Shown piece after piece: positions 48,402-59,930 of a stretch of DNA of 64,000 nt. Within the stretch, counting starts at the first letter, position 1. Each line of letters begins with the position of its first letter. A program made the position numbers and the translations under genes. The DNA lies in the NCBI RefSeq assembly GCF_040581485.1, contig NC_090134.1, positions 7,502,001 through 7,566,000 on the forward strand. Reading direction: 5' to 3'. Under the pieces are notes generated by a model, which was given only the letters and a program-made list of their open reading frames with translations, was not told where the DNA came from and did no database searches. This stretch comes from Linepithema humile. Taxonomy: Eukaryota > Arthropoda > Insecta > Hymenoptera > Formicidae.

Positions 48402-50631
48402 ATGGATTTCCGTTTCGGATTTCTTACGATTTGCGTGATCCTTGACATAAGCTTTGTTTCTACTATTGGCGATACAATAGGTAAAATATTAATAATCGTA
48501 TTAAGTGCTATTATCATAATTTGAAGTTATAGATTATCATTTTGCGTTGATATCGTTATTATTGTATCAGTAATTGTGAATGTGGTTAGTAAATCTAAAA
48601 ATATATAAGTTTATTCATAAAAAACGATATGTAACATTTATATTCAATAAATTTTTTCATTGTAGAATTCTTCTTACTTAGAAACTTTAAAATTTTAAGA
48701 TCTTATATTGCAAGATATTATAAAGCAACTGTACATATATAATTATTTATACTTACAAAACTATCAACATTGACTTCCATACAATTCATCTTCCATACTT
48801 TCAAGTACCTAATCATGGTTTCTCAAAAAATTCATCCATCTTTTCTTGAACTTCCAAGGAATTAATGCAAAAATTGATAAAAGATTTCTTTATTGGCTAG
48901 GAACGTATGCAGCACAACCTGTTACACCAGGACATGTTGCACAACCACCTTATAGACGACAGCCGCCGCTTTATAATCATCATGTTACATACACACCGGA
49001 TTTTGTTTTTCCAACAGAGAATCCTCCTAAAATTGAACCTTTAATATTGGAAAAATTGCAAGAATTACCACCCTATGTAATCGATACGAGTAAAAGGAAA
49101 TCAGAACAGAGTAAGTAAAATGTAATTAGTTTCAAAATTATTAAGTTAATCTAACATAAGGTCTAAACGTCTGAAATCTAAAATTAGTTTTCAAAGATCT
49201 TTATATGTGTTCAATATAAATCGTGATAATAAAATCGTGATAATAAAATCGATATATAATAAATTTCAGAATGTGAGCACTATGCGAGACAAGTTGATTA
49301 TTGGACCGGGATAAAGTGTACGGCCGGCACGCCATTTATAAGGAACAACAATACTACACCTGTATATGGTATCATACTAGGTGTTGAGACTAAAGTTGAT
49401 GAATTACCTCACATGGTCGCTCTTGGCAGACACAACTCAGACAAAACGTTCACCTTGATGTGCGGTGGCACATTGATCTCACATAGCTGGGTACTGACCG
49501 CTGCGCATTGCACACATGGGCCAAAGTATATTTCTATGTTAATTAAAAATTGCGGTAAAAGCTGCTCTTTTTTTGCAAAAATACATCAGACAAAGACTCG
49601 AAATCTGAAAACATTCCTCAAGATTAATTCTACAGTATTTTTTCAACGAGATACGAAATATTCTACATTTCAAAAAAATGATAACATTCTAAAAACCATT
49701 ACTAAAAATTACAAAATTTTTAAAAGCGCAAATATTAAAATCAAATTAATATAAAATATTGTAACATATTAATGTAACAAAAAAAAATTAAAAATCTAAG
49801 AATCATGAGAATTGATTCTGCAATTATTTATGAAATAACAAACTTAACAAATTCTTTACAAATTACCCTTTTGCAGTGGCAGTCCGCGTCATATCCGATT
49901 AGGCTTCCACAAATTAACGGATCAAAATACCGGTGTCATAGTCGACATTAAGAAAATGATACGACATCCGGATTATAAGCCACCTGTGATGTATGCGGAT
50001 ATAGCTCTGATAGAACTCGTGGACGCAGTTACGTTTACCACCTCAATACGACCTGCGTGTCTCTTTCAACCGCATTTTTACAACTTGCCACAAAGAAACT
50101 GGATTAGTGGCTGGGGCGTCACCGAATTCGGTAAGAAATTTGATAACTTTTTGAAGAAAAACTTGAAATCGAGGAATCCAAAGAATTGGAAAATCTATGT
50201 GAAAACTTTCCATTTCTTAAGAATCGAAGACCTTAATATGTGTGTTAAGATCTTAGTAACAAATAGAATACCGATTAAGGTGTAATGATGTCATTCCAGC
50301 TGGAGAACGCAGTGATCCACTGCTGAAAGCTGAGGTGGATCTGATAAACAATTCGGAATGCACTAATGTTTACAGCAATGTAAGAGAAGTTCCGCACGGC
50401 ATTGTGGAAAGCATGCTCTGCGCCGGTGATTCTCGTGGCAACTGGAGTAGAGATACCTGCCAGGGCGATTCAGGAGGTCCATTACAATCGCCCAATCTTA
50501 TATATCCGTGTCTTTTCTATGTGGTCGGTATCACTAGCTTAGGTCTGGGCTGCGCGATAGTCAACACACCTGGCGTTTACACTAGAGTTCCCTCTTACGT
50601 TACCTGGATTGAAAATATCGTCTGGCCGTAA
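48402..50631 (+). CDS. Snake-clade serine protease 3, altered activation site
   Basis: Five exons: 48402-48480, 48859-49110, 49270-49525, 49877-50130, 50300-50631; 390 residues. Signal peptide MDFRFGFLTICVILDISFV. The pro-region is Pro-, His- and Tyr-rich (QPPYRRQPPLYNHHV) and holds TYTPDFVFPTENP. Triad: LTAAHC, YADIALIEL, CQGDSGGP; trypsin-type Asp present. The activation region VYGIILGVETKVDELPH has the same loss of a cleavable P1 residue and of the second Gly as protease 2, so the change predates their separation. Secreted protein; zymogen or pseudo-zymogen status is open. Confidence 0.85.
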
Positions 50632-52035
50632 AAATAATAATTGCGACTTTTGTAAAAAAATGTACAAATTATTTTATGTTAAATTCAATACAATCGACTA
50701 CGTCAAATCTCACAATTAGCTGTCCAGTAATTCTGTTAAAATTAGTTGAGGCCTACAGAGATTTTGACATTTAAAATGTTGGTCTAATTGTCATTTCTCT
50801 ACGCCGTAACTAGTTAGTCAATCGAAGATGAGCAGCGTCCGTTTAAGACGTCGCCTGACGCATGATTTCTATTTTTTATTATGACATTATGAAATGACCA
50901 CAGATCTCATGTTCTCATATGTGAACGTTTAGCGATTAAATTGAATATTTATATCAAGAATTAGCAATTAGAAGAAATTTTTTAAATGTCAAAAGTTTAT
51001 AAAAGTTGTAAAAAAATAGTAATAAATAACTGCTTTGAAAATGTATGTGTATATATCTGCCATTGATTCCAATATATCAAATACACTGAAATTTTATCAT
51101 AAATATAATAACGAAACACTGCTATTGTGTTTACAGTATTAAGCTTTATACTTGCAACATATTTAAAACCACAATTATGTTGAAGATATTCTATATTGAA
51201 ATCATAACAAGTTCAGAAAACTGTATTAAAGCAATACGATTTTATTACGCTCAATTTTGTAAACTAATTAAGGATTACTCTGTCTCTTACAGCAGAAATT
51301 TTGATTGAAAATTGTAACATTAATTTACCTTTTCCGTAGATTGCAAGAAAGATTCATGATCCACATACTGTCAACATCTCTCTCCACTCTTGTCTGACGC
51401 GCACTCTTCTTTATTTCGTCTTTTCCTGCTTTTTCCCTTATTATTTTTAGTAGTTTATCTTTTTCTTAACTAGTTTATCCGTTGTGATCGTTTTTAAGTA
51501 CGCGAAGATTTGCAATTGGTCATCGAAGATGATTTGTCATGTCTGACTCATGTTTCTTCTTTTTCCTCATTACTAGAATATCATGCGATGATCATGAGTA
51601 TGATCTCATGTTCATTCTGAAAAGTGAATTCAATGATTAAATTGAATGTTAAATATTTATAATCAGGAATTAAAAATTAAGAAAAATGTAATGTCAAAAA
51701 TTATATTAAAAAAACTGTGTTAAGAACTTGTGGTTTGATTAAACTAAATTTTGCAAATGAATTAGTGATTGTTCTATCATTAAAAAAAAATTTTTTTTTA
51801 TTTCTTCATGTACTACAAGGAAGAGTCACGACATAAGTACTTCCAAGGATTTCTCCCCACTCTGGTCTAACGTGTTTTCTTCTCTCATCTCTTTCTGCTC
51901 TTTTATCTTTTCGTCGCATGTTCGTAGAATTAAGAGAGAAAGAGGGGAGCTGGATTCCCCTGCGTATTCTCTATGGTCGCTTATCCTTGCCAAAGGAATA
52001 TCGAATAGTCCATATCTACACACGTCTCTTTCACG
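50632..52035. other. Long spacer with an extra, geneless copy of the 5' flank module
   Basis: The leader-type sequence that precedes each protease occurs twice here, at about 51060-51480 and 51720-52030. Only the second is followed by a gene. Short blocks like AATTGGTCAATC...ATCGAAGATGAACAGTGTC (41120-41160) also recur near 50815-50840 and 51515-51545. This suggests a deleted fifth protease or a partial duplication. Confidence 0.5.
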
Positions 52036-54755
52036 ATGGATTATCGTTTCGGACTTATTGCAATCTTCGTGGTCCTTGATGCAAGCTTCATCTGGACAAT
52101 TGATGGCAGAGATTCAGGTAGATTTTTGTTGATATCACGTTATTACTGCTAGAAGTAATTCGCAGTTATCGACTATCATTTTACGTTATGATATCGTTAT
52201 TGTTATAAGTCTTTATTGTTATCAATAAGTCTGAAGATAATAGAGGCTTATAGATAACGTTTTATAACATTTATATTCATAAATTTTTCCATTCTAAATT
52301 TTTTTTGAGAATTTTAAAATTTTATGTTGCAAGACAATATGTGAAGTAGTTGTACGTATATAATTATATACACTAAATACATTTATACACAATTTGTCTT
52401 GCATATTTTCTAGATAATCATGATTCCTCGAAGACCAACTCATCTGAATTTTTTTTTAACTTTCAAGGAACTAATACAAGGATTGGATCTCCTAATCAGT
52501 CCAGAGCACACTTAGCGAAACAATTCACGCCAACATATAATCCTTTTCTAACGCCGGATTTTGTTTTTCCTACTGCATTTGAAATTGCAGTAGCGGGCGC
52601 AAAGCCAATTCTGTCACAGATCCAAAAAGAGAGCGATCCATCAAAAACGAAATCAGAACTTAGTAAGGAAAATGTTATTAGCGTCGAATTTATTAAGTTT
52701 AAAAATCTTGAGCATAAAATTTAAAAGATATCTAAGATTATAAAAAGAATTTTTAATTAGGCTCAGTTTTTCAATTAAAACTTTAAAACGATGATACACG
52801 CTTATTTATTGAGCCTTAGCTTATTCTAGGTGCTATTTATTAATATATTTTACATGTGTTTGTGTCGTATATCTTACATCTAATTGTCGAACGTTTCGGC
52901 ACCTCTTTTTGGGCCTTCTTCAGCGAATCTAATTTTTGTTGCGCAATAAATAAACAGAGTGATACGGATTTCCTACCAAATACTTACTTACCTACACTGA
53001 GGTCACTCCCTCCAATCAACAAATAATCATTTTTATTTTTTAATTATGATTATTTGTTGATTGGAGGGAGTGACCTCAGTGTAGGTAAGTAAGTATTTGG
53101 TAGGAAATCCGTATCACTCTGTTTATTTATTGCGCAACAAAAATTAGATTCGCTGAAGAAGGCCCAAAAAAAGGTGCCGAAACGTTCGACAATTAGATGT
53201 AAGATATACGACACAAACACATGTAAAATATATTAATAAATAGCACCTAGAACAAGCTAAGGCTCAATAAATAAGCGTGTATCATCGTTTTAAATATCTA
53301 AGATTGATCTGCAAAGATCTTTATAGTTCAATAACCGTAATAATGCTTATAAAATACACAAATTTAGAATGCGACAAATATGCGAGAGAAGTTGTGGACA
53401 AGACCGGGATAACGTGTTTGGCCGGCACTTCCGATGCAAATAAACCGCAGGACGATACATTTCATATCGTAGTGGTCGGCGGTGAAGAAGCAAAAGTCGA
53501 CGAGTTCCCGCACATGGTCGCCTTGGGAAAACACAATTCTAACAAGCCGTTTACCTTGATATGCGGTGCTACGTTGATCTCACATACCTGGGTACTTTCT
53601 GCTGCGCACTGCACTCATGGGCCAAAGTACACTCCCATTATTTTTCCTTTGCCTTATGTATACTTAAGCCTTATGCCTACATAAGAATTCCGATAAACAA
53701 TATTTTTTTCCTTCTAATCGGAAAACTGTCACACTAATAATTGTACAAATACATCAGATAAAACTCGAAATCCGAAGATATTCCTCAAGACTAACTCCAT
53801 AGCATTTCTTCTACGAGACGCAAAATATTCTAGATTAAAAAAGAAACAAAAGCCAATTATTGAAAATTGAAAAATTTTCAACAGAAAATTTAAGAATTAT
53901 TGAGAATTAAAATTGCAATTACTTGTGAAATGATAAAGAAAATTAATTCTTCTCGATTTACCTTTTTTTCAGTGGCGTTCCATCTCACGCCCGAATAGGC
54001 TTTCACAGATTAACAGACGAAAATGCTGGTGTCACGGTTGACATTAAGCAAATGATACGACATCCGGATTATAAACCACCCGTGATGTACGCGGATATAG
54101 CTCTGGTAAAACTCAGACGTGCCATTACGTTTACCGCATCAATAAGACCTGCGTGTCTCCATCAGCAATACGATGTCATGCCTATAAACGCCTCGATCAG
54201 CGGTTGGGGTGTCACCGAATTTGGTAGGTATATCGATAATTCTTCGTGCAAAATCTTCGAATCGTCGAATCCATAGAATTTGATAGGAATCCAGATATCT
54301 AAGGACTTTACATCTATTAGGAATCAGGAACTTTATTTTGAAAATTAAAGGTTTATATAAGGAATGGAATACTAAAATGGAATACCTAATTAAGGTTTAA
54401 TGATGTGTTTCCAGCTGGAGATCAGAGTGATCGACTACAGAAGGCTGACTTGGATCTGATAGATAATCTGGCGTGTACAAAAGTTCACAACAATTCCAAG
54501 GAAGTTCCATACGGTATCAGATCAAACATGATTTGTGCCGGCGATCGTATTGGCGGTTGGACCAGGGATACTTGCCAAGGTGACTCTGGCGGCCCTTTGC
54601 AAGTGACCCATTCCAGAAATACGTGTCTCTTCCAAGTGATCGGTATCACCAGCTTTGGTCAGGGCTGCGCGATGATGGATACGCCTGGCGTTTACACTAA
54701 AGTTTCTTATTACGTTCCCTGGATCGAAAGTATCGTCTGGCCGCGAGGAAAATAA
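52036..54755 (+). CDS. Snake-clade serine protease 4
   Basis: Five exons: 52036-52117, 52414-52662, 53368-53626, 53973-54223, 54415-54755; 393 residues. Signal peptide MDYRFGLIAIFVVLDASFIW. Pro-region with TPDFVFPT. Exon 3 starts CDKYAREVVDKTGITCLAG. The activation region is TFHIVVVGGEEAKVDEFPH: a VVGG remains, but preceded by H-I-V rather than a basic residue or Leu. Triad LSAAHC, YADIALVKL, CQGDSGGP; specificity Asp present. The catalytic exons are closest to protease 1 (GDQSDRLQKA, SFGQGCA shared). Intron 2 carries a 511-bp foldback element. ZDHHC16 lies immediately downstream, convergent. Confidence 0.86.
52783..53293. mobile_element. 511-bp foldback element with 248-bp arms
   Basis: Arms 52783-53030 and 53046-53293 are inverted copies of 248 nt around a 15-nt AT-rich spacer, with only about two mismatches seen. 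The ends read TTAAAACGATGATACACGC and its mirror image, so each end carries TTAA. No ORF. It sits in intron 2 of protease 4, sense with neither splice site disturbed. Near-identity of the arms means either recent insertion or gene conversion. Each arm contains a hammerhead-like core. This suggests two inverted copies of a Penelope-like or retrozyme-like long terminal unit, but that assignment is inference. Confidence 0.85.
53140..53205 (+). ncRNA. Hammerhead-ribozyme-like core (right arm)
   Basis: CTGAAGA (53153-53159) fits CUGANGA. Next comes a possible helix II (GGCCC...GGTGCC) with an A-rich loop, then GAAAC (53179-53183) and GTT, which could supply a very short helix III and the cleavage triplet. 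Flanking TTCG/CGA and AATT/AATT could form an interrupted helix I. The mirror copy is on the minus strand at about 52871-52936. Helix III would be minimal, as described for Penelope-like elements. Not tested. Confidence 0.35.
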
Positions 54756-55189
54756 TTGATCTATTCGATTTTTGTAAAAGGTACAAAAATCATTCTTTAT
54801 TAAATTGTATTCAATTGGCTAAATCAAGTCTCACAGTTAGCTGACGAATAATTCTGTCAGTTATCTAAAAATTAATCATAAGCTAAAAAGTTTATGACAT
54901 TTGATATTTTGTTTTAATTATTATTCTATGATAATAATTTTTAATGTATAACAATAATTTTGAAATTTTAGATCAACGTCATTTGCATTCCTATTGCTGC
55001 CAAGAATATTGTTAGTTGCCGATTGAAATGGCTGATCGTACATGTCACTTTAATTAATTATGATAGTGCAATTAAACAGTTTACTGTACTGACTAGAATA
55101 TTGGAACGTAGGAACAGAAAAGTAGCAAAACAAAAATTGTAAAATGCGGATCTGATGTTTGGTTTCGTTGCTCTTCTGAATCTTAAATA

Positions 55190-57306
55190 TTAAGAAATCT
55201 TGCTATCGTGAACTGTTCGCCATGTGAGCCCGTCACCATATGGGCCATGTGACGATGGAAATAAAACATTCCACCAGCTTCTATAACAATAAACAAAATA
55301 CGTTAGAATAATAATATTCAACATATTTGATAAAAAAATAATAAAAATAATACTCAATGTACATAACAAAAAAATGTCAATAAACATTTATGTGTTCTAT
55401 AAAACTTGTAGCCACTATTATTAATTTTTAGTTTTATATTGGAAGTTGTAATTTTAAAATTGGAATAATACAAACATTTAAGCATCTGGAAAGACAAAAA
55501 TTGCATTGAATATACCACAATTTATTTTGTGAAATTCTAATTGCAGATTGTATCTAACTTTTTGTGAAAATAAGACTTTTAAAAAGAACATTTTTACTGC
55601 CTCTTTTAATTAATCTTTTTTTAAATGCAGCTCCCTAAATATCGTTGATTGTATTTTACCTGTTTTTAATTCCCAAAAACAATCTCCAGTTTTCCCTCGG
55701 TCCAAAGTCGTAAGGGTTCTGATAAAACTTGCCCTGTGACCGATACTTCTGTGATTCCGTGCTGTTGATACGGCCCTCGATGCTCGTCTCTCCTCGAGTG
55801 ATGAGACGAGCGTGCCACGAAGTCAGAGTGCCCAAAGCTACACATGTAGCGACGCTTATTAAACCCGCAAAAATTATCAGTCTTCGTCGCCATTCCTTGA
55901 CCTCACTTTCCGCTGCCTGTCTCGCTATTTCCGCCAATTCTTCCTTGCTTAAATGGTCCAAGGACTCTGTCTGCGTTGTTTAAATATTTCTTATATAATA
56001 AAGAACGATAGTTTGATAAAAAAAAAGAAATAATAGATATTAGACAATTGATTAACATACCACAGGAATTATTTCTGAATTATTGAGGCGCACTGGATGG
56101 CCGTCCAATTCTGGTTCTTGGTCGGGAAAGAACTCTTCATAGGCAAGTTGCACGCCGAATATCATAATGAACATAATGCCAGCCACAGTGTAAACCATGT
56201 ACAGAAAAAAGTGCCGATGGTTGTAATGACCGACACAATTGTTTAGCCACGCTGCACGTTGATTAAGGAAAACTTGTAGGAGATTAATCCTTATTAATAA
56301 TAATAAATCTACAAAGAATGATTGAATAATGATTGGATAGTCAAATTGACTCTGAAATGTCCAAGGATACGACAATGATGGTCCATCTTGAGAATGCATT
56401 TATTGCATACGGAACAATGGTGCGTTCTGGGTGGCTTTGGCTTGATGCATTTCTTGCAGATGCTCACAGCCTCAGGAATAAGACCACCTTGCGGAGGATA
56501 ACCAGCTGGCACTGTCACACCCATGTAATAGTGGAAACAGACATTAACTAACAGCCAATTTCCAATCACCAGCAGAATTATCGTCGCCGATGGACTCTGG
56601 TCCCACCACCAGGGTAAACCCACGTAGTACGCAATGTATACAATGATGGCGGTCAGTAGACCTACCATCACTACAAACACCTGCAAGCTGCAGTGCTTAG
56701 TAAATATATTGTGGATACAACAAAGTTTGCATTATACAAAAAAACAAATTGTAAAACATTCTGCAAAATATTATCTATATAAGTATTAATATTGTAATAT
56801 TGAAAACTGTATGTTACAAATATATTACTCCTCATTTAATCTCTTATAAACTGATAAGATTACGTAATGCAAGAGTAAATATCTGAAATCTTACCGGACC
56901 CAAGCAGGCAGCAAAGCGTTCGACAAACCAGAACATGGGTTCCATAAGTATATCACAAACATAACTCCAATTCAAGAAGTCATTGTAGAATAAGGATTTG
57001 ATGGTGATTTGGAGCCGCCACCATGTCTGTTTTAGACTAATCCTAAAAATAAATTAAATGAGATTATTATATTTATGTAATAAATTATACATAAAATTGT
57101 ATTTAAAAAAGTAAATAAGCTGTACTAACTTTTAAAAATTATACATTAAAATTACATATATAAAAAATCTAAAAATAGAATAAACTTGTTTAGTAAAGAA
57201 GAAGTTTAATGCAAGGCAAATAAATATAGTTTATTAAATGTAAAAATTCATTAACTTACTTAAGAACATTTGGCGCCTTCGCCAAGGACCAATGTATCCT
57301 CGCCAT
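55190..57306 (-). CDS. Zdhhc16: Palmitoyltransferase ZDHHC16 (DHHC family)
   Basis: Seven exons can be assigned: 57306-57260, 57042-56895, 56680-56371, 56251-56061, 55970-55660, 55280-55190; numbered as read they make six coding blocks, 1,098 nt, 365 residues (human 377). The start MARIHWSLAKAPNVL is the first in-frame ATG. Membrane segments near residues 65-85 and 95-115; then PPQGGLIPEAVSICKKC and the cysteine-rich domain CNKCILKMDHHCPWLNNC, where the DHHC-P junction is split by an intron (donor right after TGTC). Two more membrane segments follow in HFFLYMVYTVAGIMFIMIF and LIIFAGLISVATCVALGTL. The C-terminal RGETSIEGRIN and LFPSSHGPYGDGLTW match ZDHHC16. Acylates cysteines of client proteins at ER/Golgi membranes. 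Convergent with protease 4, whose stop is 435 bp away. Confidence 0.93.
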
Positions 57307-59281
57307 ATTTGCTTTTTCCCTCGAATATATTCATAATTCTAACATACTAAAGACATATGTTTCACGACTGTTGATACAGTTATTCGTCGTCATATTGCCT
57401 GATCTTTGTACATTTTGATATACACCTGATAAGGTGCTATAATTGATACAACGTTGCAATCACATCAGTCACATCAAGGAAAAATAACCTCGATCGATTA
57501 GCGAATACAGAGCTGCCATCTGTATCCCTGCAAGAGAATTAACATAAAAGCGTATTATTAAAAAAAAATATCATGTTAAATATTTATTATACATAGTATT
57601 ACTATGTATAAACATAAATTAGAGCAAAATGTAAAATTATATTGTTTTTCCTCTTCGTCATCGTACTGTGTAAACCATTTTTTTAGGGGCGGTATTTTCA
57701 AACTCAAGAATCATACCCACAATTATAGGCAGGAAGGCTCTTTGAAGATAAATTATCTCAAAGTATTTTTTACATCTTATATTTTTCTAAAGTATAATAA
57801 AACTCAAATATTTCGAGGTACAAAGATTTATTTTTTTTTTCAGGTATGCATAAGTGTACATGCGTTTTAACAAAAGTGCATATACGTATGTACACACTAC
57901 ATCCTAATCTCGGTAAACGCAAAAGGCGTGTTTTGCGTTTACAACGCTGAAAAATTCGCAATATATGCGAATAAGAATAAATTCACGAAATGCTCTTAAC
58001 AAAGTCAATATAGTTTGTTTCTGTAAGAGATATTACTTTTTTATATATCTTAAATCTCAACAATTTTTGGGAACAAGTATAATTAGTGGTGTCGACATTT
58101 CATCTGCCATGAAGATCGAAATAAAGTTATAGAGGAAAACTTTATTTCTTAAATTTAAAGAATATAAATTTATGGATTCAAGAATATTTAAATAATTAAG
58201 AAGTTTACACGATTGAAGCGTTTAAAAACGCAGAAATGGCAACTTTTGCGAGTAATCTGTAAAGATTTAAGATTGTACAATATATGTAATGAAAGGATTT
58301 GAAGTTTAGTTTCTTAAAAATGAAAAATTTAATATTAAGATCTAAAAAGATCTGAGAAATATTGTGTCGTTACTATTGACATCACACATGGCAGACAATG
58401 AGTTGCCTTAACTCTAATAATAATTCTTTATTAATATCGATAACATTATGTAATAATAAGGTACAGGATAATCACACGAGGTATCGACCAAATGATAATA
58501 GGATAACATTTGTTTCCTTCAGTTGGTCCAAGAAGAGTATTGTTTCGTAATCGATGAACAAAAAGTTCAAATTCGGCATTCACGATAATACATTAAGATT
58601 GAAAGATCAAATTTTGGAAATCTTAAAGAGCTAGCCCATACAGCACAGAATCTTTCAACTACACATTGCAATAATGTTACGATTTTGCAAATTGCAATGT
58701 TGAAGAGACATTATAAAGACATGAAATTGCAAAATTTTTATAAGATTACATTAATGTTGCATTCAACAATTTTAAAAATATTATAAAAACCTCATCTTGT
58801 TCAAAAATTGGTTGGGATTAATCGATAAATATATGCAATTAAAAATGTATTTAATCGTTTTTGTCTATATTTCTACTTTTGATTAATCCCATGCAACTTT
58901 GTTTATAGTCATATATGCTAAGATAAATTGATGACTGATCAAACTTGTGTTTTCCACACGTATTGTTATTGACATACATCAAAATTACATTTATGCAAGA
59001 TGTCATCGTTTTCTATATCTGTGCTGTAGGGAAGGGCAGACTTGCGCCCAAAGAATCAATCGATTAATACCTACACCATTAAAAATCCCGATGTTTAAAT
59101 ATTTTACGACTACGCGAATGTCCGTGATAATTCTTAAAAAAAAAATTTAAAAAATTTCTAAGCATTACATTCTATAAAATTTAAAAAAATTTTAAAAAGA
59201 TCAAAAATTAAATCTTTTTCGTAAATTATGAAACCCCCTTTTTTTGCTTTTACAGATCAAATTCATGTCGATTGCTCTCAT
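57307..59281. other. About 2 kb without a recognisable gene
   Basis: AT-rich. The right edge would hold a 3' UTR of minus-strand genes further right; the left edge is the ZDHHC16 promoter region. Open frames here lack recognisable protein features. Confidence 0.45.
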
Positions 59282-59902
59282 CTATTTCTTTTTTCTTTTT
59301 TGTTTCTGCAACAATTTCTGGATGAACCGATAGTTCTCTTTCTGCAATATAATTAACAATTTAACAATATTTTGTAATATATTCGGTATTTTAATATAAT
59401 TTTAACATTCCAAACTTCTAAAGCTGCGCAGCTTCAAGAAATTTCGAATTATGAATAATCGGTTCTTTTAGATTCTCAAGAGTCGAGTGACGTACCAGAA
59501 GTGTTGTACATGAAAGACTGGGTAGGTAAGTAAACAGGGTACATACATATTTACAAAGACACGTGCGAAAGGGTTAGCGTCGTTTTTTACAGTCACGTCT
59601 CGAGCAATGACAATCTGACTGCCTGCGCTTGGCTTTCTCTCGCTGCAAACGACATCTTGAATAATGTACGTTATCCCTGTAAATCATAAGCTTACGATTC
59701 GCAAAAGATTTAACTAGAATTTTATAATCTTCTTTAGAAAATACTTTTAACATTTTCGATAAACTTTTTTCATACGCGTAATCATTTGAAGAATAATTTG
59801 CATACCCTCTTTATTTGCGTAAAGCGACACGGATAAATCGATGAAAAGTTTCACGATACTCTGTGCCTCGTCATTGCTCAAAGCGTAGTTGATAATCCGA
59901 TA
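59282..59902 (-). other. Three exon-like blocks, possible small gene or alternative 3' end of KChIP
   Basis: Blocks 59902-59806, 59676-59591 and 59341-59282 have good acceptors and donors and join in phase to 80 codons ending KLLQKQKRKKK and TAG. The text is protein-like: NDEAQSIVKLFIDLSVSLYA, then GITYIIQDVVCSERK and VIARDVTKENYRFIQ. The helix-loop-helix pattern vaguely recalls a histone fold. No start codon was found. The first block needs an upstream phase-0 donor, and the KChIP exon ending at 60357 has one, so these could be alternative terminal exons. Not recognised. Confidence 0.33.
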
Positions 59903-59930
59903 CTGGAATCTTCAGTAGAATGTTAAGATC

